Notes: generated by a model from the letters alone, not told the origin. DNA of 56,361 nt from an uncultured Roseburia sp. (GCA_947088345.1 CAMUGE010000014.1:1-56361); one strand, 5' to 3'; shown: positions 24,511-33,223, counted from the stretch's first letter. A program made the numbers and translations.

Positions 24511-24935
24511 CTTTTTTCTGTTATTCATGTATGTGGCAGATTACCTAAGAGCATGCCGGCTGTACTGCCAAAAGCAGCCTGTCCTGCGAACATCAAATTC
24601 CGGCGACACCCTAAGTCAATAAATCTCATGCCGGCCTTTGGGGCAAGATACTCGACAATCTCTTCTCAAGCGCTGTCGGAAAGAGTTTTGTTCTTTCTCA
24701 TTTGTTCAAACAAATGATAATTAGGATGACTCGTAATATAAGAGGGCAGGTTGTCATATGAATCAATGCCTTTTCGACCCAGATCAATGCCATTGTCATA
24801 CGATGCTGCAATGAATTCCAATGTTTTTCTCAATATGTCCCTCCGCGCTTCCCGATCGTCTTTGTAATATGGCAGCGCCGCGCGGCCCCTGCGCCGCCTC
24901 AGCGGCACACCTCCTCTGCACGGAACTGTGCACAT
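24511..24935. other. Gene-poor interval between glycan genes and tRNA-Gln
   Basis: There is no long gene with clear codon character. The minus strand carries one small open frame, listed separately, behind a GC-rich stretch. The 24511-24660 part shows nothing I can name. Confidence 0.5.
24666..24833 (-). CDS. Possible small protein with TTG start, or gene remnant
   Basis: A GGAGGG motif lies 5 bases upstream of a TTG, giving a 55-residue acidic/basic helical protein that ends QMRKNKTLSDSA. The frame stays open upstream to 24935, where it becomes Arg-rich and GC-rich, unlike a real N-terminus. It could be the 3' remnant of a larger decayed gene. I recognise no family. Confidence 0.3.
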   Translation of the reverse strand: MRKTLEFIAASYDNGIDLGRKGIDSYDNLPSYITSHPNYHLFEQMRKNKTLSDSA

Positions 24936-24964
24936 AAAAATCCCGACAGATAATCTGTCGGGAT
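24936..24964 (-). terminator. Terminator of tRNA-Gln
   Basis: On the minus strand ATCCCGACAG-ATTAT-CTGTCGGGAT is followed by TTTTA, directly after the tRNA gene. Confidence 0.85.
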
Positions 24965-24972
24965 TTCGGAAA

Positions 24973-25044
24973 CAGGGCTACAAGGATTCGAACCTTGAAA
25001 TGACGGAGTCAGAGTCCGTTGCCTTACCGTTTGGCGATAGCCCT
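24973..25044 (-). tRNA. tRNA-Gln (anticodon CTG)
   Basis: Acceptor arms AGGGCTA and TAGCCCT pair fully. The anticodon stem ACGGA/TCCGT carries the loop CTCTGAC, so the anticodon is CTG. The T-loop GTTCGAATC is standard. CCA is not encoded. Confidence 0.93.
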
Positions 25045-25102
25045 TTGTGCTTTCAACAATGGTTATTATATAGAGGTGTGCGAAAAAAGTCAAGCATTTT
25101 TT

Positions 25103-25741
25103 TCAAAAAATTTCAATATTTTTTCCAATGAATGCATATGTCACTTCTTCGTCCCATATGATCTGCGCCGTCCCGTTCGTTGCTTCCGTAATCTGTTTTT
25201 GCGTCTGTTCCTGTTTTTCAAACGGCGCCACGCATAAGATCCTTACCCGGTCCGTATAAGCAGTGTCAATGACAGGAATCTCCTGCTGTGCCAGCAGGTG
25301 CTGAATCTTCCCAAGGCCATTGTAATCCGTGCCGATTGTGAGCCTTCGTCCTCTCTCTTTGTCAATAATGACACAGTTCTTTAATCCTTCGCGCACAGCG
25401 CCCTGATAGGCACGCACAAGACCGCCCGTTCCAAGCAGCGTTCCTCCGAAATAACGTGTCACAACAACAGCCGTATCGTGAAGCTGCTCTCCCAACAATA
25501 CATCCAGCATAGGGCGCCCCGCGGTCTGCGCCGGTTCTCCGTCATCGCTGCAGCGACAGACAGCCCTCGTTCCGCTGACAATATACGCAGAACAATTATG
25601 CCTTGCATCCCAGTATTTTTTTTTCATCTCAGCAATAAACTGTGCCGCTTCCTCCTCGGAGCAGGCAGAACGCACGGTTGCGATAAAACGCGACTTCTTT
25701 TCAATGAGTTCTCCCTCGCCGCCGGAATATATCGTCCTCAT
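25103..25741 (-). CDS. YigZ/IMPACT family protein (UPF0029)
   Basis: The 212-residue protein has the IMPACT-domain features: KKSRFIATV near the start, DARHNCSAY, SDDGEPAQTAGRPML, and VVVTRYFGGTLLGTGGLVRAY. A second, smaller domain (about residues 140-212) is the DUF1949 type. Family members are soluble and linked to translation or stress responses in other organisms; no enzymatic reaction is established. A GGTGGG site precedes the ATG. It is monocistronic. Confidence 0.93.
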   Translation of the reverse strand: MRTIYSGGEGELIEKKSRFIATVRSACSEEEAAQFIAEMKKKYWDARHNCSAYIVSGTRAVCRCSDDGEPAQTAGRPMLDVLLGEQLHDTAVVVTRYFGGTLLGTGGLVRAYQGAVREGLKNCVIIDKERGRRLTIGTDYNGLGKIQHLLAQQEIPVIDTAYTDRVRILCVAPFEKQEQTQKQITEATNGTAQIIWDEEVTYAFIGKNIEIF

Positions 25742-25942
25742 AAATTTCCCACCTATTCTATATCTGCTCCCGTTATCATAGCACGTGCAGCCGTTTCATT
25801 GCAACAGAAAAAAAATGAAAGCAAAAATATGCCAAAATTATAATTTTTTTCTTTTTTTTCAGTCAACTTTTTGGTATACTAAAAGGTAGTGAATTTATCA
25901 TGGAAAGAATCATCAGCGTTAGCTGATGAAAAGGAGGCCGCT

Positions 25943-28669
25943 ATGAATTACGGAAAAAGGCGTACACATAAGCGCGCGCAGGAATTGACTTCAAAAGGCA
26001 CCATGATTCGCAAGAAATTTCATGTCATTTTTCTCAAAGCGCTGCTTGTCTGCTTTTTTGCAGCCATAGTAATCGGAGGATCAGCCGGTATCGGCGTATT
26101 CCAGGGGATCATTGCATCGGCGCCCACGATTGATAACATTGATGCGACACCGACCGGATACCTGACAACCGTACTTGACAACAGGGGAAACGAAACGGCA
26201 AAACTGGTCGCCAGCGGTTCCAACCGCAAATATGTGACAATCGACCAGATCCCGCTTACGCTGCAGCATGCATTTGTCGCAATTGAGGACGAGCGTTTTT
26301 ATGAGCATAACGGGATCGACCTGACCGGTATTATACGTGCCGGCATCAAAGGAATTGCCTCTGGAAAGTTCAGACAGGGCGCAAGTACGATCACACAGCA
26401 GCTTTTGAAAAATACGGTATTGTCGACACAATGGTTCGGCGAATCCTCGTTTATCGACAAAGTAGAGCGCAAAATACAGGAACAGTATCTCGCGATACAG
26501 CTGGAAAAAGTCGTAGACAAAAGCTGGATACTGGAAAATTATTTAAATGTAATCAATCTCGGACAAAATTCTCTCGGCGTGGGAGTTGCAAGCGAACGAT
26601 ACTTCGGAAAAGACGTATCTCAGCTGACCCTGTCCGAATGCGCAGTGCTCGCGGCGATTACAAAAAGTCCAACCGGCTTTAACCCGATCTCTTTTCCGGA
26701 AAAAAATAAAAAAAGACAGATCGACGTGCTGGACAAAATGTTGGAACAGGGATATATCTCACAGCAGGAGCATGACGATGCGTTAGAAGACAACGTTTAT
26801 GACCGCATTCAGATCGTAAATATTGAAAACGACAATGCCACCGTCAACTCCTATTTTGTAGACGAGCTGACCGAACAGGTAATTGAGGATCTGATCGAAG
26901 TAAAAGGTTATTCCGAGGCACAGGCATACAAAGCAGTTTATCAAAGCGGGCTTACCATTGAGTCCACACAGGACCCCAAAATCCAGCAAATCTGCGATTT
27001 TGAAGTGAACAATATGGAAAACTATCCGATGGAACCGAAAATCTCGTTTTCCTACCGTGTATCCATCCTCTCCTTGGACGGCACTGTAAAAAATTACAGT
27101 GAACAGACCATGCTCTCCTACTACCGTGCAGCAGATCCGGGCTTTGGAATCGACTATGAAACGGAAGAGGACGCAAAAGAAGCAATCTTAAAGTACAAAG
27201 ACGATATCATGGTTCCCGGAGACAGTATTGTCGAGGGCAGCGAAACTGTAACATTTACACTGCAGCCGCAGACAGCGCTTACCGTAATCGACCAGACTAC
27301 AGGAGAAGTCAAGGCAATCGTCGGCGGAAGAGGCGATAAAACAGCAAACCGAACGCTAAACCGTGCATGTGACACGCCAAGACAGCCCGGCTCCACATTC
27401 AAAATAATCGCCGCCTATGCCGCCGCACTTGACGCAGGAGGTCTGACGCTGGCCTCGGTACAGGATGATGCGCCTTACAATTACGGCACCGGAGAAAAAG
27501 GCTCTGTCCGTAATTACGATAACAGATACCGCGGTTTTACTACCATACGGGAAGCAATCACACGCTCCATCAATATTGTAACAGTAAAAACACTTGCCCA
27601 GATCGGTCCGACACTCGGCTACAGCTACATTACAAATTTTGGAATCACAACAGTAGGTACAGACGAGAGTGGTAATGAAACGCTTGCACTCGGGGGTCTG
27701 ACACATGGTGTCACGAATCTGGAACTTACCGCCGCCTATGCTGCGATTGCAAACAGCGGTACTTATATCAAGCCAAAATTCTACACCAGAATACTTGACC
27801 ATGACGGAAACGTACTGCTTGACAATACTGCTGCAGAATCGCATACGGTATTAAAAGAAACAAGCGCATGGCTTTTAACAGACGCCATGCAGGATGCAAT
27901 CGCACAGGGAACCGGAACACTCGCCTATTTTGGCAGCAGTATGACACAGGCCGGAAAAACCGGAACGACAACCAAAAACAGAGACGCCCTTTTTGCCGGT
28001 TTTACGCCCTATTACACTTGCGTCGTATGGGGAGGATTTGACGACAATATTCCGCAGCAGGGCGGGCAGACAAGCTACCCAAAACGAATCTGGAAAGCCG
28101 TGATGAGTCGTATCCACGAGGGATTGGAAGACAAAGAATTTACAAAACCGGACGGCATTACAACTGCTTCCGTCTGCAAAAAATCAGGTAAGCTTGCTAT
28201 TGCAGGCGTCTGCGACAGCGACCCGCGCGGCAGCATGGTTTACACAGAATATTTCGCGGAAGGAACTGCGCCGACTGACTACTGTGATCACCATATCCGG
28301 GCCAACATCTGTATGGATTCCGGTTTTCCGATCGGCAACTACTGTCCCGAAACCTCCTATATCGGCGGTATACGCATTATCGGGGGTTCTGCAAATTCGG
28401 ACGACGGTCCATACCTGATCACACAAGATTTTACAACAAATGTCTGCACGGTACACAATGAAACCAACTCCATGTACCACGACATCAGCGCCTATACGCC
28501 GCCCGGCACACAACCGCCAAGTAACCAGCAGCCAGTAAATCCGCCTGTGGACAATCCGCAGCCGCCCGATAATCCGCCTGTGGATAACCAGCCGCCTGCT
28601 GATCAGCCTGCGGACAATCCGCAGCCGCCCGATAATCCGCCTGTGGATAACAACAATAACGGCGGTTAA
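25943..28669 (+). CDS. Class A penicillin-binding protein (PBP1A type)
   Basis: The start at 25943 has AAGGAGG 5 bases upstream; the earlier ATG at 25889 has none. The 908-residue protein has a short basic cytoplasmic tail, one membrane helix (about residues 30-55), a GT51 transglycosylase domain with EDERFYEHNGID holding the catalytic Glu, and a transpeptidase domain with STFK (active Ser484), RSIN and KTGTT (Lys672). After it comes a Cys-containing segment and a Pro/Asn/Asp-rich tail with repeated PPVDN and QPPDN units, likely to lie in or span the wall. It polymerises and cross-links peptidoglycan outside the membrane. A TATACT box lies near 25873 but no good -35 was found. Confidence 0.95.
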   Translation: MNYGKRRTHKRAQELTSKGTMIRKKFHVIFLKALLVCFFAAIVIGGSAGIGVFQGIIASAPTIDNIDATPTGYLTTVLDNRGNETAKLVASGSNRKYVTIDQIPLTLQHAFVAIEDERFYEHNGIDLTGIIRAGIKGIASGKFRQGASTITQQLLKNTVLSTQWFGESSFIDKVERKIQEQYLAIQLEKVVDKSWILENYLNVINLGQNSLGVGVASERYFGKDVSQLTLSECAVLAAITKSPTGFNPISFPEKNKKRQIDVLDKMLEQGYISQQEHDDALEDNVYDRIQIVNIENDNATVNSYFVDELTEQVIEDLIEVKGYSEAQAYKAVYQSGLTIESTQDPKIQQICDFEVNNMENYPMEPKISFSYRVSILSLDGTVKNYSEQTMLSYYRAADPGFGIDYETEEDAKEAILKYKDDIMVPGDSIVEGSETVTFTLQPQTALTVIDQTTGEVKAIVGGRGDKTANRTLNRACDTPRQPGSTFKIIAAYAAALDAGGLTLASVQDDAPYNYGTGEKGSVRNYDNRYRGFTTIREAITRSINIVTVKTLAQIGPTLGYSYITNFGITTVGTDESGNETLALGGLTHGVTNLELTAAYAAIANSGTYIKPKFYTRILDHDGNVLLDNTAAESHTVLKETSAWLLTDAMQDAIAQGTGTLAYFGSSMTQAGKTGTTTKNRDALFAGFTPYYTCVVWGGFDDNIPQQGGQTSYPKRIWKAVMSRIHEGLEDKEFTKPDGITTASVCKKSGKLAIAGVCDSDPRGSMVYTEYFAEGTAPTDYCDHHIRANICMDSGFPIGNYCPETSYIGGIRIIGGSANSDDGPYLITQDFTTNVCTVHNETNSMYHDISAYTPPGTQPPSNQQPVNPPVDNPQPPDNPPVDNQPPADQPADNPQPPDNPPVDNNNNGG
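28549..28651 (+). repeat. Imperfect 63-bp period repeat in the PBP tail
   Basis: A 40-base segment is present twice without change (28549-28588 and 28612-28651) inside the coding sequence, 63 bases apart. It encodes the NPQPPDNPPVDN unit of the extracellular tail. Confidence 0.85.
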
Positions 28670-28823
28670 AAACATGAGCGTCCAGGCTCGCTCGCGCCGG
28701 CGTGCAGCTGCTTCTACAGCCAATATGTGTCAGCTCGCATTTTTCCGGAACATTTTTCTCTGAATCGGAAAGCCATAAGCTTTAACACTTCGCAGCAACG
28801 CAGTCTTTTCTATAAGAATACAG

Positions 28824-28867
28824 AAAAAACAACGGATTCCGCAGCACACCGCGTGTCCGTTGTTTTT
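28824..28867. terminator. Bidirectional terminator between PBP and the convergent gene
   Basis: AAAAACAACGGA pairs with TCCGTTGTTTTT, leaving A-runs and T-runs for both directions. It touches the stop codon of the minus-strand gene. Confidence 0.85.
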
Positions 28868-29532
28868 CAGATGGTATCCTGCATCAATGCAATGACCTGT
28901 TCCTGTATGTTCGCTCTCTCGCATAATCCAAAAAATTCATCCAGAAAATGACCATTGACATATTCCGTCACAAGGCTGTTTCGCCGATCGTTCTCCATCT
29001 CCTTTATGGTTTCATTCCCCTCATGCAAGATATAATACGCATATGCAAAAAAATCCGGCGCCTCCCATTCAAGCGCCTCCAGAAAAATCGCATTCAGATT
29101 TTCCAGTTCGCTCTGAAGCATAACGCGCATTCCCGGCATCTTTAGTCTCTGTTCATCTCCCATTTGCAAAAAACATTCCCGCGACGATACAAAATCCATA
29201 TCGTCCTCCTGCATCAGGCAATCGTTTGAAACAAGCTGCAGTTCTTTTGCCAGAACTTGCAGCTGTTTTACCAGTTCCGACAGCGTCCAGTCCGCAAAAT
29301 AATCCAGCAGACGCTCGATTTTCCGCTGCGCCCGGGTCAGGTGCGTTTTTGCCAGGAGATAATCTGCACGCATTTGATTCGCCGTCTCCAGTGTCTGCTG
29401 CATTTCTTTTAAATATTTGTTTGCCATACTCTTTTCGATACCGGCATGAAAAAGACACTTTCGAAAAAAGCGTATCATACGCTTTCTCTCTTTCGCCTTT
29501 TTCTTTTCTCCCGCCTGATCCCAAGTCCCCAT
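28867..29532 (-). CDS. Hypothetical helical (coiled-coil) protein
   Basis: The 221-residue protein has no membrane segment after a basic, Lys/Arg-rich N-terminus. Long Leu/Gln/Glu-rich helices (about residues 35-105) suggest a coiled coil, followed by a helical domain with many aromatic residues (EWEAPDFFAYAYYILHEGNE). AAAGG lies 7 bases before the ATG. It resembles no family I know; a cytoplasmic structural or regulatory role is only a guess. It is convergent with the penicillin-binding protein gene. Confidence 0.6.
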   Translation of the reverse strand: MGTWDQAGEKKKAKERKRMIRFFRKCLFHAGIEKSMANKYLKEMQQTLETANQMRADYLLAKTHLTRAQRKIERLLDYFADWTLSELVKQLQVLAKELQLVSNDCLMQEDDMDFVSSRECFLQMGDEQRLKMPGMRVMLQSELENLNAIFLEALEWEAPDFFAYAYYILHEGNETIKEMENDRRNSLVTEYVNGHFLDEFFGLCERANIQEQVIALMQDTI

Positions 29533-29621
29533 ATTGCCAACCTTTCCTGTTTTTTAGTGGCTGTCATCAGTTTCATTTTATACCAATCCTCACAATCTGT
29601 CATTCCTTTTTCCAAATTTTC

Positions 29622-29630
29622 TGCTATAAT
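29622..29630 (+). promoter_or_regulatory. Extended -10 promoter element
   Basis: TGCTATAAT (29622-29630) lies 39 bases before the start of the small conserved gene. No clear -35 box is present, as expected of extended -10 promoters. Confidence 0.5.
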
Positions 29631-29668
29631 AAAAACTGACAATAAAAGGAAAACAGGAAGTGATACCA

Positions 29669-29935
29669 GTGATCAAGAACGAAGATATTTTAAGTCTGAA
29701 TTACTATAAAAAAGAAAAATTTACCGGAAGCGACCGCGGAATGCGCTACCTGATTCAAAAAGATACCGAAAACGGGACAGACGTATTTCGAGTCCATGTC
29801 TGGCCGGGTCCATATAATTTCGAATCTACGGATGACTCCAAAAAGATAACCGCCGCGTTTCCGTTCACTTTAGACGGAAAGCGGCAGGTTGTCGATTATT
29901 TAAACGCACAGTGGGTTGATTTTCATCAAAAATAA
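29669..29935 (+). CDS. Small conserved hypothetical protein
   Basis: The second GTG (29669) is preferred because AGGAAG lies about 9 bases before it, while it abuts the first GTG at 29660. The 88-residue soluble protein contains the KKEKFTGSDRGMRYLIQK and VWPGPYNFE segments that I associate with a conserved small protein of Lachnospiraceae of unknown function. It is followed closely by the cytidylate-kinase-like gene and probably shares its transcript. Confidence 0.7.
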   Translation: MIKNEDILSLNYYKKEKFTGSDRGMRYLIQKDTENGTDVFRVHVWPGPYNFESTDDSKKITAAFPFTLDGKRQVVDYLNAQWVDFHQK

Positions 29936-29990
29936 TTTTATAATGAACGTAAGTCATCATAGGAAAACATTTCATAAGGGAGGGCTGAAT

Positions 29991-30593
29991 ATGACAAAAC
30001 AACTAATTATTTCGATCGGACGTGAATTTGGAAGCGGAGGACACGAAATTGCGGCGGAACTTGCAAAACGTTTTTCTCTGCCAATCTACGACTATAATCT
30101 GATCAGCAAAATTGCGGACGAAAAGGATATGGAGCCCGCAAGCTTTGAAAAATATGACGAAGTACCCAAAAAAATAGCATTTTCCAAAACAGTGCGGGGA
30201 TACAGCAGCTCCCCGGAGGAAAATATTGCAAATATCCAGTTTGACTATCTGAGAGACAAAGCATCATCCGGAGAATCGTTTGTTGTTGTTGGGCGCTGCT
30301 CCGAAGAAATCTTAAAGGAGTATGAGGGACTGATCACTTTTTTTGTACATGCTGATTTAAATGTACGTATTCGGCGTATCGCCGACTATGAAAAAATTTC
30401 CGAGCGGAAAGCCGAATTTTTAATCAAACGGCGCGACAAAGCAAGAAAAACATACCACAATTATTACTGCTCCCACAAATGGGGCGACTATAGCTTTTAT
30501 GATCTCTCAATCAACAGCAGCAAACTTGGCATTGCAAAGACAACCGATTTTCTTGAATCCTATATCCGCCAGAAAACCGGTGTAGTACAGTAG
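29991..30593 (+). CDS. Cytidylate kinase-like family protein
   Basis: The ATG at 29991 follows GGGAGGG and opens with MTKQLIISIGREFGSGGHEIA, a P-loop-like GREFGSGG that marks the cytidylate-kinase-2 family (200 residues). The family binds nucleotide at the glycine-rich loop; C-terminal Arg-rich segments (RRIADYEKISERKAEFLIKRRDKARKTYHNYY) act as the lid. Such proteins are common in gut Clostridia, where they are distinct from the essential Cmk and their substrate is not proven. It is the second gene of a small unit ending at the terminator at 30671. Confidence 0.85.
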   Translation: MTKQLIISIGREFGSGGHEIAAELAKRFSLPIYDYNLISKIADEKDMEPASFEKYDEVPKKIAFSKTVRGYSSSPEENIANIQFDYLRDKASSGESFVVVGRCSEEILKEYEGLITFFVHADLNVRIRRIADYEKISERKAEFLIKRRDKARKTYHNYYCSHKWGDYSFYDLSINSSKLGIAKTTDFLESYIRQKTGVVQ

Positions 30594-30670
30594 CCTGTCA
30601 GAATGGCGCAAACCGTCCTAACGCTTCATAGCAACATGATATTTTCCAGGAGATCAGTAAGAATGCAACA

Positions 30671-30697
30671 AAGCCGGATGTCTATGACATCCGGCTT
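30671..30697. terminator. Terminator shared by convergent genes, inside the SGNH gene end
   Basis: AAGCCGGATGTC (30671-30682) and GACATCCGGCTT (30686-30697) form a perfect 12-bp stem with a 3-base loop. The right arm contains the last codons of the minus-strand gene. Confidence 0.75.
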
Positions 30698-31578
30698 AAT
30701 TTCTGCTGCAGCTTCAGCGCCCGATCCCTGCTGTCAGATCCTGTTACCGCGGAACCGCCTGCATTTGCATTCAGATAGTCCAAAACAAAAGCATAAATAT
30801 CCCAATTTGACTGTTCGTTATAATGCAGATTGTCTATCATCCAGAAGCCTTTTCTACTCAGATAACTGTAACAGTCAATATAGCTCACACCTGTTATCTC
30901 CTGCAGCCTTTTGTTAAACGCTTCGATATTGCTGTTGCTGTATCTGGCATCCGACACTCCCATCGTCGGATTGATCGAAAGCAGGCGAATATCCATAGAT
31001 TGCGCCAGATAACTGTATGTATCGACATAACTGTCAATTCGGTCGAGGTCATTCAATCCAAACGCACTGATTAAAACCCAATTGTGTATCTGCGGGTGAG
31101 ACTGTTTGATCTGTTCAATCTGGGGAAATCCGTTTGACATCATCCAGTCATATCCCATCCCCGGACAGCTGACCACAAAAAAATTAGCAGTCTGCTCGAT
31201 CTTACAATCCTGATTCATCAGATAAATTCTGGAATCCCCCAGAAAAATATAGCCGGTTTCATAGGTATAAGGAATATCCGTGTAACTGCTGTCGGTATCA
31301 TAGGAAAAATCAGCCCCTGATTCTGTCGAATAATGAATATCACTCTCCGTATCCTGCTCCGAATTTTCATCAGCCTTGCTGTTTAACAGATAATGCGCCC
31401 GCATCCAGGCAACCACATTTTCTTCTTTTTCCTTTACCCACTCCAGTCTCTCTTTTACCCGGTCAATTGCACTTGCACTTGTCTCTGCAGCTTTCTCGTT
31501 TCTTGCCAAAACCTGCATACCGCCAATAATTAATACAAATAATATGACGGCCGTAATTACCCTCCGAACTGTCTTCAT
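30682..31578 (-). CDS. Membrane-anchored SGNH/GDSL-like hydrolase
   Basis: The 298-residue protein has one N-terminal membrane helix (residues 5-24) and an acidic Ser/Thr/Tyr-rich linker to about residue 105. A hydrolase-like domain follows with YIFLGDSRIY (GDS motif), GMGYDWM, AFGLNDLDR (N in block III) and a late DNLHYN (Asp/His pair). This is the SGNH arrangement for acyl-ester hydrolysis or related chemistry at the cell surface. Several clostridial homologs lie near wall or glycan genes; the substrate is unknown. The stop codon lies in the terminator stem. Confidence 0.8.
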   Translation of the reverse strand: MKTVRRVITAVILFVLIIGGMQVLARNEKAAETSASAIDRVKERLEWVKEKEENVVAWMRAHYLLNSKADENSEQDTESDIHYSTESGADFSYDTDSSYTDIPYTYETGYIFLGDSRIYLMNQDCKIEQTANFFVVSCPGMGYDWMMSNGFPQIEQIKQSHPQIHNWVLISAFGLNDLDRIDSYVDTYSYLAQSMDIRLLSINPTMGVSDARYSNSNIEAFNKRLQEITGVSYIDCYSYLSRKGFWMIDNLHYNEQSNWDIYAFVLDYLNANAGGSAVTGSDSRDRALKLQQKLSRMS

Positions 31579-31628
31579 TTCTTCTCTGACTTCCTTCCCT
31601 CTTCTGCAGGCTGATTCAAACGGAAAGA

Positions 31629-31652
31629 GGAGACGAGTATAAACTCATCTCC
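31629..31652 (-). terminator. Terminator of tRNA-Leu
   Basis: A 10-bp stem with a 4-base loop (one G-U pair on the minus-strand RNA), followed by TCTTTCC. Confidence 0.65.
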
Positions 31653-31671
31653 TCCCTATCCGGTCACAAAG

Positions 31672-31753
31672 TGCGGTTAGTGGGACTTGAACCCACACGC
31701 CGTAAGACACAAGAACCTAAATCTTGCACGTCTGCCAATTCCGTCATAACCGC
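31672..31753 (-). tRNA. tRNA-Leu (anticodon TAG)
   Basis: Acceptor arms GCGGTTA and TAACCGC pair fully. The anticodon stem CAAGA/TCTTG holds the loop TTTAGGT, so the anticodon is TAG. A long variable arm is present, as expected of class II tRNA-Leu. The T-loop is GTTCAAGTC. Confidence 0.93.
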
Positions 31754-31913
31754 ATAAAGTGGATAAAACGATTCTCCGATAATATGCTGCAGAAAAAGTC
31801 CGCTTAACGAACTCTCTGTTTTTATGCATTATACCCCAGACTGTCTCAAAAAGCAAGTGTAGACGCTTTAGATTCCCGAAATTACACAAAAAAATCACAA
31901 AGTTTCAGTCGGA

Positions 31914-32210
31914 TCATTCTTCGATTTTGCGGTAGCGCGTCCAAACCTTATCCTCCCCGCAAACATGACGTGTCGTACCGTCCTCATCCGTAATTATGTA
32001 ATCATTCTCGCCGATAAAAATACGTCCTCTTTTGCCCATGATATAGGGACATACAATCGTTCCGTCCTCCCTCTCAATCTTGACCAGAAAATCGGTCACA
32101 AGCCAGCAGGTCGTAACTACATTGGACCATAATTCAAATCCGTCTTCCATTCCCTTGCCGACTTCATACTTTACAACGTCAGCCATCAAATCTGCTCTTT
32201 TACATTTCAT
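31914..32210 (-). CDS. Small conserved protein, PGDYG-like
   Basis: The start at 32210 has AAGGAGG 7 bases upstream, giving 98 residues. The C-terminal half (FIGENDYIITDEDGTTRHVCGEDKVWTRYRKIEE) resembles the PGDYG domain pattern of a G-D-Y turn followed by an aromatic ending. It is soluble and has no signal peptide. The function is unknown. It is probably monocistronic and separated from its neighbours by tRNA-Leu and a ~155-base gap. Confidence 0.55.
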   Translation of the reverse strand: MKCKRADLMADVVKYEVGKGMEDGFELWSNVVTTCWLVTDFLVKIEREDGTIVCPYIMGKRGRIFIGENDYIITDEDGTTRHVCGEDKVWTRYRKIEE

Positions 32211-32366
32211 AAGCAATCCTCCTTCCCCCAAAAGTCTGACCCAGCCGGTTCCCCGTCAACCACGCCCCCGGCATATGTATCTTTCAGACAGTTTCTTTCA
32301 GGCGGTTTCTTGTATCTTTATTATAGCACATTTTTCTTCGGATACAATCCCTTTTTACTGATCCTG

Positions 32367-32702
32367 TCAGACCTGAAACAGTCTCTCTTCTCCCATGCCC
32401 CATGTAAGTAGCTCTTTCATCTGTAAATCGTACTCCTCTTTCGGCATATAATCCAGGAGCATCTGTCTCAAATACTCGATTTTCTCTGCCGAAACATTTG
32501 CTGTTTTGGAATCAGGACCGCCAGGCCCGCTTTCTTTTATTAACGCGGCAAGCGCAAGCGGCCGGATTTCGTCCGGAATCTCAATGTCCGTCAGCTTTGC
32601 CAACAGGCCTGCCGCATAGTAAAACTCATAATTGCCGGTCAGAATTGACCTTTGCATATTACATTTTAAAATCACGCTCTGGCGTGCAATGGACGGCACC
32701 AT
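32367..32702 (-). CDS. Hypothetical small helical protein downstream of spoVAB
   Basis: AAAGGGG lies 7 bases before the ATG. The 111-residue protein is soluble and mostly helical, with YEFYYAAGLLAKLTDIEIPDEIRPLALAALIKESG in the middle. No family is recognised. It follows spoVAB across the 25-bp tandem repeat and could be co-transcribed with it. Confidence 0.6.
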   Translation of the reverse strand: MVPSIARQSVILKCNMQRSILTGNYEFYYAAGLLAKLTDIEIPDEIRPLALAALIKESGPGGPDSKTANVSAEKIEYLRQMLLDYMPKEEYDLQMKELLTWGMGEERLFQV

Positions 32703-32730
32703 ACGTATTCCCCTTTCTCAACTGAGTTTT

Positions 32731-32800
32731 CCTTAAAACAAGTTTTATGTCATCGCCTTAAAACAAGTTTTATGTCATCGCCTTAAAACAAGTTTTAAGG
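32731..32800 (-). repeat. Tandem 25-bp repeat at the end of spoVAB
   Basis: Two identical 25-base units (32731-32755, 32756-32780) are followed by a 20-base partial unit. Each begins CCTTAAAACAAGTTTTA. The last unit, CCTTAAAACAAGTTTTAAGG, is a perfect palindrome and overlaps the spoVAB stop codon. Replication slippage of a terminator-like palindrome is the simplest origin. Confidence 0.85.
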
Positions 32801-33223
32801 CGGGGAAAATCCGGTCAGAAAATAATACAGCGCCCCTGTAAATTTGCCAAGCGCCATTGCGGTTACCACCCACACAAGTCCGGTCTTTAAACGTATCCGA
32901 CGGAACATAATCGGAAATGTATTTAATATCTCGGCCAGAGACATTGCGATACAACCCACAAAGATCCCTGCCGACAGCCCGTAAATACAAAGGAACACCG
33001 GACCAAACGGCAGACGCAGATCTAAAAACACGGATGCAATATTCCCCAAAATACCGCCCAAAATAACTGCATTTTCAAAGCAAAGCTCATGTTTTGCACC
33101 TCTGCACTTGCCCATCAGCCTGGGAATCACGCCAATCACCATTAAAAAGGCAAATGTGCCCGCAGAAACTGCCACGCCGGAAGTAATGCCAAGAAATCCC
33201 AGAAAAATATGTTTAGCTAACAT
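32795..33223 (-). CDS. spoVAB: Stage V sporulation protein AB
   Basis: The start at 33223 (MLAKHIFLGFLGITSG) is chosen over 33256: it gives 142 residues, the usual SpoVAB length, and leaves an 11-base overlap with spoVAA instead of 44. The protein has about four membrane helices and the GVIPRLMGKC and LAEILNTFPI segments of SpoVAB. SpoVA proteins lie in the inner spore membrane and move dipicolinic acid during sporulation and germination. The other spoVA genes are not in the window. Confidence 0.9.
   Translation of the reverse strand: MLAKHIFLGFLGITSGVAVSAGTFAFLMVIGVIPRLMGKCRGAKHELCFENAVILGGILGNIASVFLDLRLPFGPVFLCIYGLSAGIFVGCIAMSLAEILNTFPIMFRRIRLKTGLVWVVTAMALGKFTGALYYFLTGFSPP

Noticed and set aside
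24973-25044. Prophage or island attachment at tRNA-Gln
   Set aside because: No integrase and no direct repeat of the tRNA end were seen in the window.
25857-25880. Promoter of the PBP gene
   Set aside because: TATACT near 25873 is present but no -35-like box lies at a suitable distance.
28184-28723. Long minus-strand open frame opposite the PBP tail
   Set aside because: It is the mirror of the repetitive Pro-rich coding region and has Arg-rich low-complexity sequence and no ribosome site.
32731-32800. 25-bp repeats as a CRISPR array
   Set aside because: Units are contiguous without spacers.
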